Positions 28,742-38,253 of a stretch of DNA of 51,703 bases are shown here, piece by piece; within the stretch, counting starts at the first letter, position 1; each line of letters begins with the position of its first letter. The stretch comes from Sulfoacidibacillus ferrooxidans (GTDB lineage Bacteria; Bacillota; Bacilli; Alicyclobacillales; SLC66): contig NZ_JALBUF010000012.1 of the NCBI RefSeq assembly GCF_022606465.1, positions 1-51,703 on the forward strand, given 5' to 3'. A program made the position numbers and the translations under genes. The notes under the pieces were generated by a model, which did no database searches, was not told the origin of the DNA, and was given only the letters and a program-made list of their open reading frames with translations.

Positions 28742-29416
28742 ATGGCCTTACCTAAATTAGGACAACAACTGTTTATTATGCGCATGCGCGATCGCGAACG
28801 CGGAGATGCACATGTTTTAGATATCTCACAGACAGCGATTGTGTTTGAGTTACCTTTAAGCACAAATAGCAATACACTATTGGCACTTGATGCTAAGGAC
28901 CCTGTATTAATTAGCTATTTTGCTGTAGATGGCTCTTTGCAGCAATTTGAAACAACCATTCATCAAAAAATAGCGCAAAATGAGTTACAAACTCTACAGA
29001 TCCTTACTCCTAAAGCGGAGGAGATACGTCACATTCAGCGACGGTCTTTTGTGCGTGTACCAGCTAATTTTGCTGTTGCATTTCTAGTTCCAAAACGCGA
29101 GGGAGGCATTCCACTAGTTCGTGGTAAGGGACTTACTCATGATATCAGTGGTGGAGGGATTCGCTTTCATCCAGAATCAGATGTTCCGGTAGTGGCAGGA
29201 GATACCATAACCGTGCAATTCTCTTTGCCAAAGGACGCTCCCACTACTCCAGCTGTGAGTGCAAAAGGGATTGTGCTGCGACTGAAACCACATGAACTGC
29301 TATCTATTCCGATTTTATCTATTCGATTCACTGAAATATCGAATGCAGCGCAACAAAGAATTGTACAATATGCGTTTAAACGACAACTTGAATTGCGCGC
29401 AAAAGGACTTGAATAA
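28742..29416 (+). CDS. PilZ-domain protein, YpfA/YcgR-like
   Basis: This cyclic-di-GMP receptor family member has 224 residues: an N-terminal YcgR-N-like domain (about 1-92) and a C-terminal PilZ domain. The RxxxR motif is at 101-105 (RSFVR) and the DxSGGG motif at 134-139. Both c-di-GMP contact motifs are intact. In B. subtilis the homologue YpfA (DgrA) inhibits motility and also sits between ypeB and cmk. GGGGTGAAAGG precedes ATG 28742. Cmk follows by 68 bases. Confidence 0.9.
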   Translation: MALPKLGQQLFIMRMRDRERGDAHVLDISQTAIVFELPLSTNSNTLLALDAKDPVLISYFAVDGSLQQFETTIHQKIAQNELQTLQILTPKAEEIRHIQRRSFVRVPANFAVAFLVPKREGGIPLVRGKGLTHDISGGGIRFHPESDVPVVAGDTITVQFSLPKDAPTTPAVSAKGIVLRLKPHELLSIPILSIRFTEISNAAQQRIVQYAFKRQLELRAKGLE

Positions 29417-29484
29417 AGATAACTGAAGAGTAGCTATTAATGACTTTACATGTAACGCGAATAAGCTGGGAGGAACACTTCATC

Positions 29485-30168
29485 GTGTCTATTCAGATTG
29501 CAATCGACGGCCCGGCAGGTGCAGGAAAGAGTACAGTAGCAAAACGGGTGGCAACTCGTCTTGCTATACCATATATTGATACGGGTGCCATGTACCGAAG
29601 TGTCACGTGGAGTGCGTTGCAAAACAATATCTCATTATACGATGAACAAGCGCTCGTTGCACTAGTAGACAATTGCGACATCCAATTTATACCTGGTGAA
29701 CCGGAACAAAAAGTTGTGCTCAATGGGCAAGAAATAACGACTGCCATACGCACATCTGATATTGGTGCGTTAGTATCAACTGTAGCTACACATGCCCTTG
29801 TTCGAGAAAAACTAGTTCAACGTCAACAGCAGATGGTCAATACAACACTTGGTGTGGTCATGGATGGACGCGATATTGGAACGCATGTACTTCCGCTAGC
29901 AGATGTGAAATTTTTTTTAACGGCTTCACTTCATATGAGGGCTAAGAGAAGATTTGACGAACTCGTGCTCAAAGGATATTCAGGCCTGTATGAAGATGTT
30001 GTTTGCTTTGTGGCAAAACGTGATGAACTTGACGAGACTCGTGAAGCATCTCCGCTTAAAAAAGCTGACGATGCTGTACTTCTTGACACAACGGCCTTAG
30101 CCATTGATGAAGTAGTAGAGATGATTATTGCACTCTGTAAATATCGTCAATCTCAAAAAAGGGGTTAA
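29485..30168 (+). CDS. cmk: Cytidylate kinase
   Basis: Cmk phosphorylates CMP and dCMP with ATP. The 227-residue protein has a P-loop GPAGAGKS (about 9-16), the IDTGAMYRSVTW segment, VVMDGRDIGTHVLP and the RRFDELVLKG lid-type region, all typical. The start is taken as GTG 29485, with GGAGG 11 bases upstream. An ATC codon just before it would have better spacing, so the exact start is not certain. It sits in the conserved ypfA-cmk-plsC-ypfD order. Confidence 0.94.
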   Translation: MSIQIAIDGPAGAGKSTVAKRVATRLAIPYIDTGAMYRSVTWSALQNNISLYDEQALVALVDNCDIQFIPGEPEQKVVLNGQEITTAIRTSDIGALVSTVATHALVREKLVQRQQQMVNTTLGVVMDGRDIGTHVLPLADVKFFLTASLHMRAKRRFDELVLKGYSGLYEDVVCFVAKRDELDETREASPLKKADDAVLLDTTALAIDEVVEMIIALCKYRQSQKRG

Positions 30169-30178
30169 CAAACTACGT

Positions 30179-30784
30179 ATGTATTATATCGGTCGATTTG
30201 CGGTCAGACTGGTGATGAGGTTGTTTTTTCGAATATCCGTTTGTGGGTCTGAGTGTATTCCAAAACAAGGTGCCGTTATCATCTGTTCTCGTCATATATC
30301 CAACTGGGATCCACTTCTTATTGGGATTTCCATGAAACGTGCAGTGTCATTTATGTCCAAAGAAGAACTTTTTCGTTTTAAGCCACTGGGTATGCTGATT
30401 AAGTCGGTGCATGGGTTTCCGATTCAACGAGGGGGCAATGATCGAGCGGCTATTAAAACAGCTCTTCAGATATTAAGCCAAGATGGCATTTTAGTGGTTT
30501 TTCCAGAAGGATCGAGAAATCGCACTGGAGATGGCTTACAACCATTGCAAAGAGGAGCAGCTCTCCTAGCTAGTCGATCACAAGCGTCAGTGGTTCCTGT
30601 GGGTATTGTAGGGCCGTACAGGCTATTTGGCAGAGTGCATATCCGGTTCGGTGAACCATTTGTCATTTCAGCAGATACTGCTAAGGAAAGTGGCACTTCA
30701 ATTGCGGAGTATGCTAAAACTACAATTGAATCAAGATTGCTCGCCATTCTGGAGGAAACTCTACATGATACAGCAAATTCTTGA
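30179..30784 (+). CDS. plsC: 1-acyl-sn-glycerol-3-phosphate acyltransferase
   Basis: PlsC adds the second acyl chain to lysophosphatidic acid at the membrane. The 201-residue protein has the acyltransferase HxxxxD motif (SRHISNWDP), followed by the FPIQRGG and FPEGSRNRTG motifs and VPVGIVGPYR. The first ATG is 10 bases after the cmk stop; AAGGGG is 14 bases away, so translation may depend on coupling to cmk. PlsY, the first acyltransferase, is also in this window (35086). Confidence 0.93.
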   Translation: MYYIGRFAVRLVMRLFFRISVCGSECIPKQGAVIICSRHISNWDPLLIGISMKRAVSFMSKEELFRFKPLGMLIKSVHGFPIQRGGNDRAAIKTALQILSQDGILVVFPEGSRNRTGDGLQPLQRGAALLASRSQASVVPVGIVGPYRLFGRVHIRFGEPFVISADTAKESGTSIAEYAKTTIESRLLAILEETLHDTANS

Positions 30785-31118
30785 AGTGATCGTGCTTGGT
30801 GTTTTTGCGTTTTTTGCTATATGGCTGTACAGTGGGGTATTGAATGCATCACCATACGGAGATGCTGTAAAAAAGAAAGCCATGATCCGCAACATGCGCA
30901 ACTTTGGTGCAGTACTTATCGCATATGCATTGATCATAGGTTCTTTCTATCGTTTTCATGTACTATCACTTACGTGGGCAGTCATTTTGTACATACCGGT
31001 CATCGCAGGTTTTTTTACAGGAATGCATAGATTGCAACCCTATTTACGACCGGATAAGGAGGAAGCACACAATGACAGAACATACATTAAACCAGAACAG
31101 CACACAGACGATGATTGA
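30765..31118 (+). CDS. Small membrane protein between plsC and the S1 gene
   Basis: This 117-residue protein has three hydrophobic stretches (about 4-24, 45-63 and 68-88) and a polar, charged tail, so it is an inner-membrane protein. GGAGG lies 8 bases before ATG 30765. It overlaps the end of plsC by 20 bases and the start of the S1 gene by 47 bases, so it is tightly coupled to both. I do not recognise a family. The overlap means it is translated from the same mRNA as lipid and ribosomal-protein genes. Confidence 0.78.
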   Translation: MIQQILEVIVLGVFAFFAIWLYSGVLNASPYGDAVKKKAMIRNMRNFGAVLIAYALIIGSFYRFHVLSLTWAVILYIPVIAGFFTGMHRLQPYLRPDKEEAHNDRTYIKPEQHTDDD

Positions 31119-32262
31119 CCATGGATCGACCTTACTTGTTGGGGCTATTGTCGAGGCTACGGTTATCTCAGTAGAAGCAAATCAGGTCACTGTAGAATTT
31201 GGATATAAACAACCAGGGCATATTGCAGTGAAAGATTGGTCGGACGTCCGTTCACAAACGTTAGTTGGAACAGTGGATATTGGAGAACGTGTTCTGGCTA
31301 GAATCATCGAATTACATGATGAAGGGGAGCACCCCGTATTATCTAGGAAAGATGCAGTGAGTTCAGAAACATGGGCGACTTTACAAGACAAATTTGCTAG
31401 TCAAGAAATAATAAAAGTGAAAATATTGGCTTCAATTAAAGGCGGGTTAGTTGCAGATATTGAAAGTCTGCGCGCTTTTCTACCTGCATCATTAGTTGAT
31501 TTTCGGTTTCAAAGTGATTTAACTTCGTTTGTCGGTCAAACAGTTCCTGTCGTGATTACAGAGATTGAACCGGAGCAACGAAGGGTCATTATTTCTCGTA
31601 AACAGGCTTTAGAAAAAGAGCAACAATCATTTCGTGGAGAAAAGCTTCAAGCATTTGAAGTGGGTCAAATCACTGAGGGGATCGTAGCTCGTTTAACAGG
31701 ATTTGGCGCATTTGTTGATTTAGGAGGCATTGACGGATTGCTTCATATTTCTGAAATGTCATTTGCACGCGTGAATAGACCTGAAGATGTGGTACAACCA
31801 GGGGATTCTGTTCGTGTAAAGATACTACGCATTGAACCTGAATCGGGTAAAATTTCTCTGAGTATGAAGCTGGAAGATGCTAACCCTTGGCGAAACGCTA
31901 CCAATCAATTTCAGGTTGGTCAAGTGATTACAGGGGTAGTAAAAAGAATAGCTTCTTTTGGAGCCTTTGTTGAAGTTGCGCCTGGCATTGAAGGACTTGT
32001 ACACATTTCACAACTAGCCAATAGTCGTATCGAATCACCTGCGGAAGTGGTGACACCAGGCGATGAAGTACAAGTAAAAATTTTGGAATTAAAACCAGAA
32101 GAAGAACGCATGTCACTGTCTATCCGCGAAGCGACGAAACAATCACAAAAGCCAGCACCTGCGATGCGGCAACCGTCGAAGACGGAAATGAAGGCTGAGC
32201 CTACAAGTGCAACACTAGAAGAATTATTTGGAGAAGCATTACGTAAAAAGTTTAATTTGTAA
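31072..32262 (+). CDS. rpsA: S1 RNA-binding domain protein, YpfD/RpsA-like
   Basis: The 396-residue protein has four S1 domains (about 19-88, 105-170, 191-259 and 276-346), the last two with clear GAFVDLGGIDGLLHISEMS- and GAFVEVAPGIEGLVHISQLA-type sequences. It ends in a disordered Lys/Pro/Thr tail. This matches the four-domain Firmicutes S1 homologue (B. subtilis YpfD), not the six-domain proteobacterial S1. It should bind mRNA on or near the ribosome. AAGGAGG lies 8 bases before ATG. It starts inside the membrane-protein gene. Confidence 0.92.
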   Translation: MTEHTLNQNSTQTMIDHGSTLLVGAIVEATVISVEANQVTVEFGYKQPGHIAVKDWSDVRSQTLVGTVDIGERVLARIIELHDEGEHPVLSRKDAVSSETWATLQDKFASQEIIKVKILASIKGGLVADIESLRAFLPASLVDFRFQSDLTSFVGQTVPVVITEIEPEQRRVIISRKQALEKEQQSFRGEKLQAFEVGQITEGIVARLTGFGAFVDLGGIDGLLHISEMSFARVNRPEDVVQPGDSVRVKILRIEPESGKISLSMKLEDANPWRNATNQFQVGQVITGVVKRIASFGAFVEVAPGIEGLVHISQLANSRIESPAEVVTPGDEVQVKILELKPEEERMSLSIREATKQSQKPAPAMRQPSKTEMKAEPTSATLEELFGEALRKKFNL

Positions 32263-32320
32263 TTGACGATATGCACTATTCTTTGCGATAATGGCATGAT
32301 GGTTAGGAGGTCGAATAGTG

Positions 32321-33694
32321 ATGCCAAAAGTGCTAACTGTGCATCCTGGTTCACTTGCAGAAGAGTTACAAATTGAACCAGGAGATGACATTGTTGCGAT
32401 CAATGGTCAACCAATCCGCGATGTTATCGACCTTCAATTTGCCCTGGCAGGCGAAGATATCTCTCTTGATATACGCAAAAGTAATGGTGATGAGTGGGTA
32501 GTTGAAGTCGATAAAGACTATGATGAGTCGTTGGGAGTAGATTGGGAACACCCAACTGTGGATAAAGTGCGTTTGTGTCACAATAAATGTGTATTTTGTT
32601 TCGTTGATCAAGTTCCAAAAAACATGCGCAAGACATTGAATATGCGCGATGATGATTATCGATTATCTTTTTTACATGGTAACTTTGTGACACTGACTAA
32701 TTTGCGTGAAGGCGAATTGGAACGCATTGCTGCTCTGCGAATGTCTCCACTTAATATCAGCGTTCACGCAACAAATCCAGTGTTGCGTGAACAAATGCTT
32801 GGCAATAAAAAGTCGGGAGAAATATTAGAGCAAATTGCTTATTTATCCTCACATGACATCGAGATGAATACTCAAGTTGTACTTTGTCCAGAGTGGAATG
32901 ATGGCGCGGAATTAGATCGCACAATTGAAGAGCTTTCACAGTTTTATCCGGCTGTTCGCACGTTGTCTATTGTGCCTGTAGGACTAACAAAACACCGTCG
33001 TGGATTAGCGCAATTGCGCAATTGTAGCGCAGAAGAGGCAAGGCAAATTGCACAACAAGTAGCGAAGTGGCAAAATATTTTACGACCTAAACTAGGGGTC
33101 AATTTTGTTCATGCGGCAGACGAGTTTTATTGCATAGGTGATAGTGAGATTCCTACAGCTATGTATTATGATGAGTTTGCTCAGATAGAAAATGGTGTCG
33201 GATTACTCCGTACATTTTTAGATGAATTTACTTCTTTGCAAAAAAAACTACCTAGGAAGTTGCAAAAGCATCGTCATGTTGCAATTGTGACAGGTACATC
33301 AGCGCAAAAAGTGATTACAAGCACTGCTGAACAATTAAATCGCATTGATGGCCTCACTGTTGACGTATACCCCATTGTGAATGAATTTTATGGTGATCAA
33401 GTGACAGTTACTGGTTTAATTACTGGACAAGATATCATTGCACAATTGCGGGATCGACTAAAAGCTGATGTATTATTGATTCCCGATGTGATGTTAAAAG
33501 ATGATGCTGACATTTTTCTTGATGATTATCGAGTGGAACAGGTTCGCGATGAACTAAATATCGAAATCCTTGTAGTACCACCTAGTGCAAGTGGAATTGT
33601 GTATGGTGCACTTGGTAAAACTCATGCATTACCCGTTAGACAGCGCTATGAAGCAACACTTACTGCAGCAGTAGGTGCAGCCGCTAGCAATTAA
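32321..33694 (+). CDS. PDZ, radical-SAM-like, DUF512 protein
   Basis: The 457-residue protein has an N-terminal PDZ-like domain (about 1-65). A CxxxCxxC cluster (Cys86, Cys90, Cys93; CHNKCVFCF) follows, as in radical SAM iron-sulfur proteins. The C-terminal DUF512 domain (about 230-440) contains FVHAADEFYC and a final LVVPPSASGIVYGALGK. The role of this family is not established, though it is widespread next to der in Firmicutes, as here. The start could be ATG 32321 or GTG 32318; AGGAGG lies 10 or 7 bases upstream. It precedes der by 29 bases. Confidence 0.9.
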   Translation: MPKVLTVHPGSLAEELQIEPGDDIVAINGQPIRDVIDLQFALAGEDISLDIRKSNGDEWVVEVDKDYDESLGVDWEHPTVDKVRLCHNKCVFCFVDQVPKNMRKTLNMRDDDYRLSFLHGNFVTLTNLREGELERIAALRMSPLNISVHATNPVLREQMLGNKKSGEILEQIAYLSSHDIEMNTQVVLCPEWNDGAELDRTIEELSQFYPAVRTLSIVPVGLTKHRRGLAQLRNCSAEEARQIAQQVAKWQNILRPKLGVNFVHAADEFYCIGDSEIPTAMYYDEFAQIENGVGLLRTFLDEFTSLQKKLPRKLQKHRHVAIVTGTSAQKVITSTAEQLNRIDGLTVDVYPIVNEFYGDQVTVTGLITGQDIIAQLRDRLKADVLLIPDVMLKDDADIFLDDYRVEQVRDELNIEILVVPPSASGIVYGALGKTHALPVRQRYEATLTAAVGAAASN

Positions 33695-33723
33695 TTAAAT
33701 TTACAGAAGGGAGGGAACATCAT

Positions 33724-35058
33724 ATGGCAGCACCAGTTATGGCTATTGTAGGAACGCCAAACGTGGGCAAATCAACATTATTTAATCGCATTATCGGTCA
33801 ACGCATGGCCATTGTAGAGAATCGTCCGGGAATTACAAGGGATCGTATATTTGCTTCTACAGAATGGCGTTCCAGATCTTTTCGAGTCATTGATACAGGT
33901 GGACTTGAAGTTGGACAAGTTGATGAGATTACATTACGTATACGTTCACAGATTGAGTTAGCTATAGACGAGGCACAAGTCATCGTGTTTGTAGTCGATG
34001 GTCTAAACGGAGTTACATCAGCTGATGAAGAAATAGCGAATCTATTGCGCAGATCGGGAAAACCAGTTATTGTTGCTGTAAATAAACTAGATAACGTTGA
34101 ACGTGGTTCCTTAGCCTATGAATTTTTTGGATTGGGTTTTGAGCAGACATTGGGCGTATCTGCCGAACATGCATTGGGCATAGGAGATTTATTGGATGCG
34201 GTTTTTGACTTTTTCCCAGATGAAAGTACAGATCAAGAAGCCATCGACGAAGATGCAATCAAGGTGGCAGTGATTGGTCGTCCTAATGTAGGTAAATCAT
34301 CATTAATCAATGCACTATTGGGAGAAGATCGCGTATTAGTGAGTGATCAAGCAGGTACGACTCGCGATGCCATTGATACGTCGCTCACTCTAGATGATGC
34401 AAAGTTTGTATTAATCGATACTGCAGGTATGCGCAAAAGAGGAAAAGTATACGAAGCTACAGAAAAATACAGTGTTTTGCGTGCTTTGCGGGCCATCGAA
34501 CGCTCTGATGTAGCCGTTTTAATTATTGATGCTTCTTCGGGCATTATAGAACAGGATAAACGCGTAGTAGGCTATGCACTCGATGCGGGAAAAGCAATCA
34601 TTATTGCAGTAAATAAATGGGATGCAGTAGAAAAAAACGGGAAAACAGCTCAAGAATTTGAAAAAATGATCCGTTCCCACTTTCCATTTTTAGCTTGGGC
34701 ACCCATTGTGTTTATTTCTGCTAAAACTGGCCAACGAGTTCGCAAAGTTCTAGAAATCGCAGCTGAGGCTGCAGAAAATCATGCACAACGCATTGCCACA
34801 TCCACTATTAATACCATTGTTCAGGAAGCAGTGGCCATGGTACCGCCGCCGACCGATAAGGGTAAACGACTTAAGATTCTTTATGCCACTCAAGTTGCTG
34901 TAAAACCACCGACGTTTGCTGTTTTCGTTAACAAAGCGGATATGATGCATTTCTCCTATCAACGCTATTTAGAGAATAAATTGCGAGAATCGTTTGGGTT
35001 TCTTGGAACTCCAATGCGTATTTTAATACGCGAACGCAATTCTCATGAACGACGCTAA
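33724..35058 (+). CDS. der: Ribosome-assembly GTPase Der (EngA)
   Basis: Der is a double GTPase needed for assembly of the 50S subunit. The 444-residue protein has two G domains with P-loops GTPNVGKST (about 10-18) and GRPNVGKSS (about 184-192). Each has DTGG or DTAG and NKLD or NKWD motifs, and a C-terminal KH-like domain follows (about 355-444). AAGGGAGGG precedes ATG by about 8 bases. Gene order der-plsY-gpsA places it at the start of a membrane-lipid pair. Confidence 0.97.
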   Translation: MAAPVMAIVGTPNVGKSTLFNRIIGQRMAIVENRPGITRDRIFASTEWRSRSFRVIDTGGLEVGQVDEITLRIRSQIELAIDEAQVIVFVVDGLNGVTSADEEIANLLRRSGKPVIVAVNKLDNVERGSLAYEFFGLGFEQTLGVSAEHALGIGDLLDAVFDFFPDESTDQEAIDEDAIKVAVIGRPNVGKSSLINALLGEDRVLVSDQAGTTRDAIDTSLTLDDAKFVLIDTAGMRKRGKVYEATEKYSVLRALRAIERSDVAVLIIDASSGIIEQDKRVVGYALDAGKAIIIAVNKWDAVEKNGKTAQEFEKMIRSHFPFLAWAPIVFISAKTGQRVRKVLEIAAEAAENHAQRIATSTINTIVQEAVAMVPPPTDKGKRLKILYATQVAVKPPTFAVFVNKADMMHFSYQRYLENKLRESFGFLGTPMRILIRERNSHERR

Positions 35059-35085
35059 GTTCGCATTGCACTGAGGGGGATGGAG

Positions 35086-35673
35086 ATGCTCTTTCTTAGC
35101 ATGATATTTGGTTATTTGCTAGGAGCGATCAGCAGTAGTTATATTGCTGGTAAGGTGGCAACCGGGGTCGATATTCGAGAACATGGGAGCGGAAATGCAG
35201 GGGCAACAAACACATTACGCGTACTAGGTCTAAAACTTGCACTTATTGTTTTGATAGCTGATATATTAAAAGGAGTTTTAGCTATTGCATTTGCGCATCT
35301 TGTAACAAGTGATTCGGATTGGGCTATGGCACTCGCAGGTCTTGCGGCTATCGTAGGTCACAACTGGCCAGTTTACTTTGGGTTTCGTGGTGGCAAAGGT
35401 GTTGCTACAACCATCGGTGTTCTTGTAACCCTTAGTTTCTTACCTGCAATCTATGCTGGGCTTGTTGCGATTGCTTTATTACTGATCACTCGTTATGTAT
35501 CATTAGCCGCGTTAGTCTTTGTTATACTTGTTCCTATTTTTCAGATAGCGATGCATAGTTCGGGGCCTTATATCTGGGTGAGTATCATCATTGTATTAAT
35601 GACGTTTTGGCGCCATCGTTCGAACATTACACGCTTACGTCAGGGCATAGAACATCGTATTTTTACGCGCTAA
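35086..35673 (+). CDS. plsY: Glycerol-3-phosphate acyltransferase PlsY
   Basis: PlsY transfers an acyl group from acyl-phosphate to glycerol-3-phosphate, the first membrane step of phospholipid synthesis. The 195-residue protein has five membrane segments. It carries the PlsY motifs SSYIAGK, REHGSGNAGATNTLR and GHNWPVYFGFRGGKGVAT. ATG 35086 is preferred because GAGGGGGA lies 5 bases upstream; ATG 35080 overlaps that site. It lies 27 bases after der and before gpsA, which makes its substrate. Confidence 0.95.
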   Translation: MLFLSMIFGYLLGAISSSYIAGKVATGVDIREHGSGNAGATNTLRVLGLKLALIVLIADILKGVLAIAFAHLVTSDSDWAMALAGLAAIVGHNWPVYFGFRGGKGVATTIGVLVTLSFLPAIYAGLVAIALLLITRYVSLAALVFVILVPIFQIAMHSSGPYIWVSIIIVLMTFWRHRSNITRLRQGIEHRIFTR

Positions 35674-35721
35674 TCAACTATACATGAGAGAATCACTATA
35701 CAGGAACGGAGTCTGCGATCG

Positions 35722-36783
35722 ATGGTCATCGATGATTTTCCTACACAGCGTATCGCAGTAATTGGTGGAGGAAGTTTTGGTACCGCACTAGCTTCTGTAT
35801 GTGCTAATAACGGGCACGATGTATCACTTATTGTTAGAAACTCTTCACAAGTCACTGAAATTAACGAAAACCATACTAATGAGCACTATTTACCTGGTGT
35901 CCTTTTACACAGTGGAGTGAGAGCTACAACGAGTGAACAATGTATCGCTCATTCCGATGTAGTGCTTCTTGTCGTGCCGTCACATGCTATGCGTGAAACC
36001 TGTAAAAGAATTGCTCCCTTCCTGCGATCAGATGTTATTTTAGCTCATGCAACTAAAGGTTTAGAGTTAGGTACCGGGGCACGGATGTCGACGATTATTT
36101 TAGACACTTGCCCCACTCTTTCTGAACAGCGATTAGCTGTTGTGACGGGACCTAGTCATGCTGAAGAAGTTTCGCGGTTACTTCCTACAACTCTTGTCGT
36201 TGCAAGTGCGTCCAAAGTGACGGCTGAATGTATTCAAGACATGTTGATGAATTCTGTATTGCGCGTATATACTAATCCGGACGTAGTGGGTGCAGAACTT
36301 GGCGGTGCATTAAAAAATATTATCGCACTGGGTTGTGGTATTTCAGATGGTCTTGGATATGGTGACAATGCTAGAGCAGCTATTATGACGCGCGGTCTTG
36401 TTGAAATATCACGGCTTGGCATTCAACTAGGAGCTCTCTATCATACTTTTTCAGGGTTAACTGGGCTTGGTGACCTCATTGTGACGTGTACGAGTCGACA
36501 TAGTCGCAACTGGAATGCGGGATACTTACTTGGACAAGGGTTTTCTTTAGAAGAGGCATTGGAACGTGTAGGCATGGTGGTAGAAGGGGTAAAAACAACG
36601 AAAGTTGCACTTGATATTGCTTCAAAAGCAGATGTGCCTATGCCGATAGCTACAGCTATAGGAGATATTCTTTATGCTCAAAAATCACCTCGAATTGCTG
36701 TAGATGAACTCATGTCGCGTACGCGTACGCATGAAATGGAGCTCTTTTTACAAGAAACAACAACTGGCTGGATTTTTCCATAA
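35722..36783 (+). CDS. gpsA: Glycerol-3-phosphate dehydrogenase [NAD(P)+]
   Basis: GpsA reduces dihydroxyacetone phosphate to sn-glycerol-3-phosphate for phospholipids. The 353-residue protein has an N-terminal Rossmann motif GGGSFGTAL (about 15-23), then the [10 protein letters not shown] and catalytic [14 protein letters not shown] segments and the [13 protein letters not shown]-terminal motif. GGAG lies 10 bases before ATG. It works directly upstream of PlsY in the pathway and is encoded next to it. Confidence 0.96.
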   Translation: MVIDDFPTQRIAVIGGGSFGTALASVCANNGHDVSLIVRNSSQVTEINENHTNEHYLPGVLLHSGVRATTSEQCIAHSDVVLLVVPSHAMRETCKRIAPFLRSDVILAHATKGLELGTGARMSTIILDTCPTLSEQRLAVVTGPSHAEEVSRLLPTTLVVASASKVTAECIQDMLMNSVLRVYTNPDVVGAELGGALKNIIALGCGISDGLGYGDNARAAIMTRGLVEISRLGIQLGALYHTFSGLTGLGDLIVTCTSRHSRNWNAGYLLGQGFSLEEALERVGMVVEGVKTTKVALDIASKADVPMPIATAIGDILYAQKSPRIAVDELMSRTRTHEMELFLQETTTGWIFP

Positions 36784-36827
36784 GTGATACAATGGCACAT
36801 ATACATACTGCTAGGGGGATAAACGAC

Positions 36828-37208
36828 ATGAGTCAAGCACCAGATCATCTATTGTACACTAAGGAACATGAGTGGGTTCGCATGGAGGGGAATACTGCTT
36901 ATATTGGCATTACTGATTTTGCTCAAAGTGAGCTGGGTGATATTGTGTTTGTTGAATTGCCTGATATTGGTGCAACGATACAATCAGGAGAAACGTTTGG
37001 TACGGTTGAATCAGTGAAAACCGTTTCTGATTTGTATGCTCCTATTACAGGTAAAGTAGTGAAGGTCAATGCTGAACTAAACGACACACCAGAGAAGGTC
37101 AATGAGCAACCATATGAAGGTGGTTGGATGATTGCGATTGAAGTCGATGGTACGGAATATCAAGGATTACTTAGCGCAAAAGAATATCAAGCGCAAATAG
37201 CTGAATAA
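36828..37208 (+). CDS. gcvH: Glycine cleavage H protein
   Basis: GcvH carries a lipoyl group on a lysine. The 126-residue protein has the lipoyl site Lys64 in [11 protein letters not shown], the YTKEHEWV opening and the GWMIAIE C-terminal part. The start ATG 36828 has AGGGGG 9 bases upstream. No gcvT or gcvP is in the window. In Firmicutes such as B. subtilis GcvH is also the acceptor for octanoyl groups from LipM and the donor to other enzymes via LipL. The adjacent lipM-like gene suits that role. Confidence 0.95.
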   Translation: MSQAPDHLLYTKEHEWVRMEGNTAYIGITDFAQSELGDIVFVELPDIGATIQSGETFGTVESVKTVSDLYAPITGKVVKVNAELNDTPEKVNEQPYEGGWMIAIEVDGTEYQGLLSAKEYQAQIAE

Positions 37209-37211
37209 TAC

Positions 37212-38054
37212 ATGATAGATAATGCGAATCGATTCCGCGTGATTGATACCGGTGTAGGAAGTGCCGCATACAATATGGCGCTTGACGAAGCAATCTTATT
37301 GCATGTCGCAAATGGCACAGTTTTACCAACGATACGATTTTATGCCTGGGATCGCCCTACCGTATCCATTGGTTATTTTCAACGTGTGGATCGCGATGTA
37401 GATAGACAACGCTTACAAGATCGGGGATTTTCACTTGTAAGAAGAATGACTGGTGGGCGAGCTGTACTTCATGATAAAGAGTTGACATATAGTGTAATTG
37501 TCCCAGGAGATCATCCGTTTGCCAAAGCTTCAGTTGTAGAATCGTACAGGCAGTTATCTCTTGGACTATGTGAAGGTTTTATTTCGCTTGGTGTACAAGC
37601 AGAAGTAGTATCTTTAACTAATGAGTCAGAACGAACGAAGTATAGCACATTAGGATCAGCAGCTTGTTTTGACTCTCCTTCATGGTACGAGCTTGTTGTA
37701 GCAGGAAAGAAAATTGCGGGTAGCGCACAGGTGCGTGCTCACAATGGTCTTCTACAACATGGGTCATTACTTTTAGATTTAGAACCGGATGATCTTTTTG
37801 ATGTGCTTTTATTTCGCTCCGATGATGAACGAGCACGTGTTAGAAATGAATTTGATGAACGGGCGATAAGCGTTCGTCAGCTCACCTCTCGGAATGTTAC
37901 GTATCAAGAAGCAAAACAAGCTTTTACAAGCGGTTTTGCTCATGGATTACACTTAGAATTGGTGGAATCTAATGTAACTGAACCTGAAATACAAGATGCG
38001 ATGCGATTGATGCAAGAAAAGTATGCAAGTGATAGTTGGACGCTACGTCGCTAA
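37212..38054 (+). CDS. lipM: Octanoyltransferase, LipM type
   Basis: This enzyme moves an octanoyl group from acyl carrier protein to GcvH in lipoate synthesis. The 280-residue protein of the lipoate-ligase fold has RRMTGGRAVLHDKELTYS (about 77-95), the catalytic Cys152 in ACFDSPSWYEL and the following GKKIAGSAQVR with its conserved lysine. The Cys and length match LipM rather than LplA. ATG is 3 bases after the gcvH stop and has no ribosome site of its own, so translation is probably coupled to gcvH. A terminator follows. Confidence 0.92.
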   Translation: MIDNANRFRVIDTGVGSAAYNMALDEAILLHVANGTVLPTIRFYAWDRPTVSIGYFQRVDRDVDRQRLQDRGFSLVRRMTGGRAVLHDKELTYSVIVPGDHPFAKASVVESYRQLSLGLCEGFISLGVQAEVVSLTNESERTKYSTLGSAACFDSPSWYELVVAGKKIAGSAQVRAHNGLLQHGSLLLDLEPDDLFDVLLFRSDDERARVRNEFDERAISVRQLTSRNVTYQEAKQAFTSGFAHGLHLELVESNVTEPEIQDAMRLMQEKYASDSWTLRR

Positions 38055-38084
38055 TGAGTGATGTAATTTTTATGAGATAACATG

Positions 38085-38127
38085 AAACAGGTACTACGGC
38101 ATATGCTGTAGTACCTGTTTGTTTTTA
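38085..38127 (+). terminator. Terminator after lipM
   Basis: A 13-base perfect stem (AAACAGGTACTAC with its complement) has a 10-base loop and is followed by GTTTTTA. Confidence 0.92.
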
Positions 38128-38225
38128 GAGTCTATCATTTAGTGTGGTGTAGTTGTTCTAAGATGTGGTGATGCTGCGTATACATAAAACAAATAGGACT
38201 CGCTGTGGCCAATACGATTATGCGG

Positions 38226-38253
38226 GCATATTGGGCCGCAAAGCTCATATATA
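38226..38253 (+). promoter_or_regulatory. SigE-type promoter for spoIVA
   Basis: GCATATT (38226-38232) and CATATATA (38246-38253) are 13 bases apart. They resemble the mother-cell SigE consensus (roughly KMATATT, 13-15 bases, CATACA-T). The site lies about 110 bases before spoIVA, which is a SigE gene in B. subtilis. The intervening leader is GC-rich and shows no ORF with a ribosome site before spoIVA. The rest of the 38055-38360 gap holds only the lipM terminator. Confidence 0.6.
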
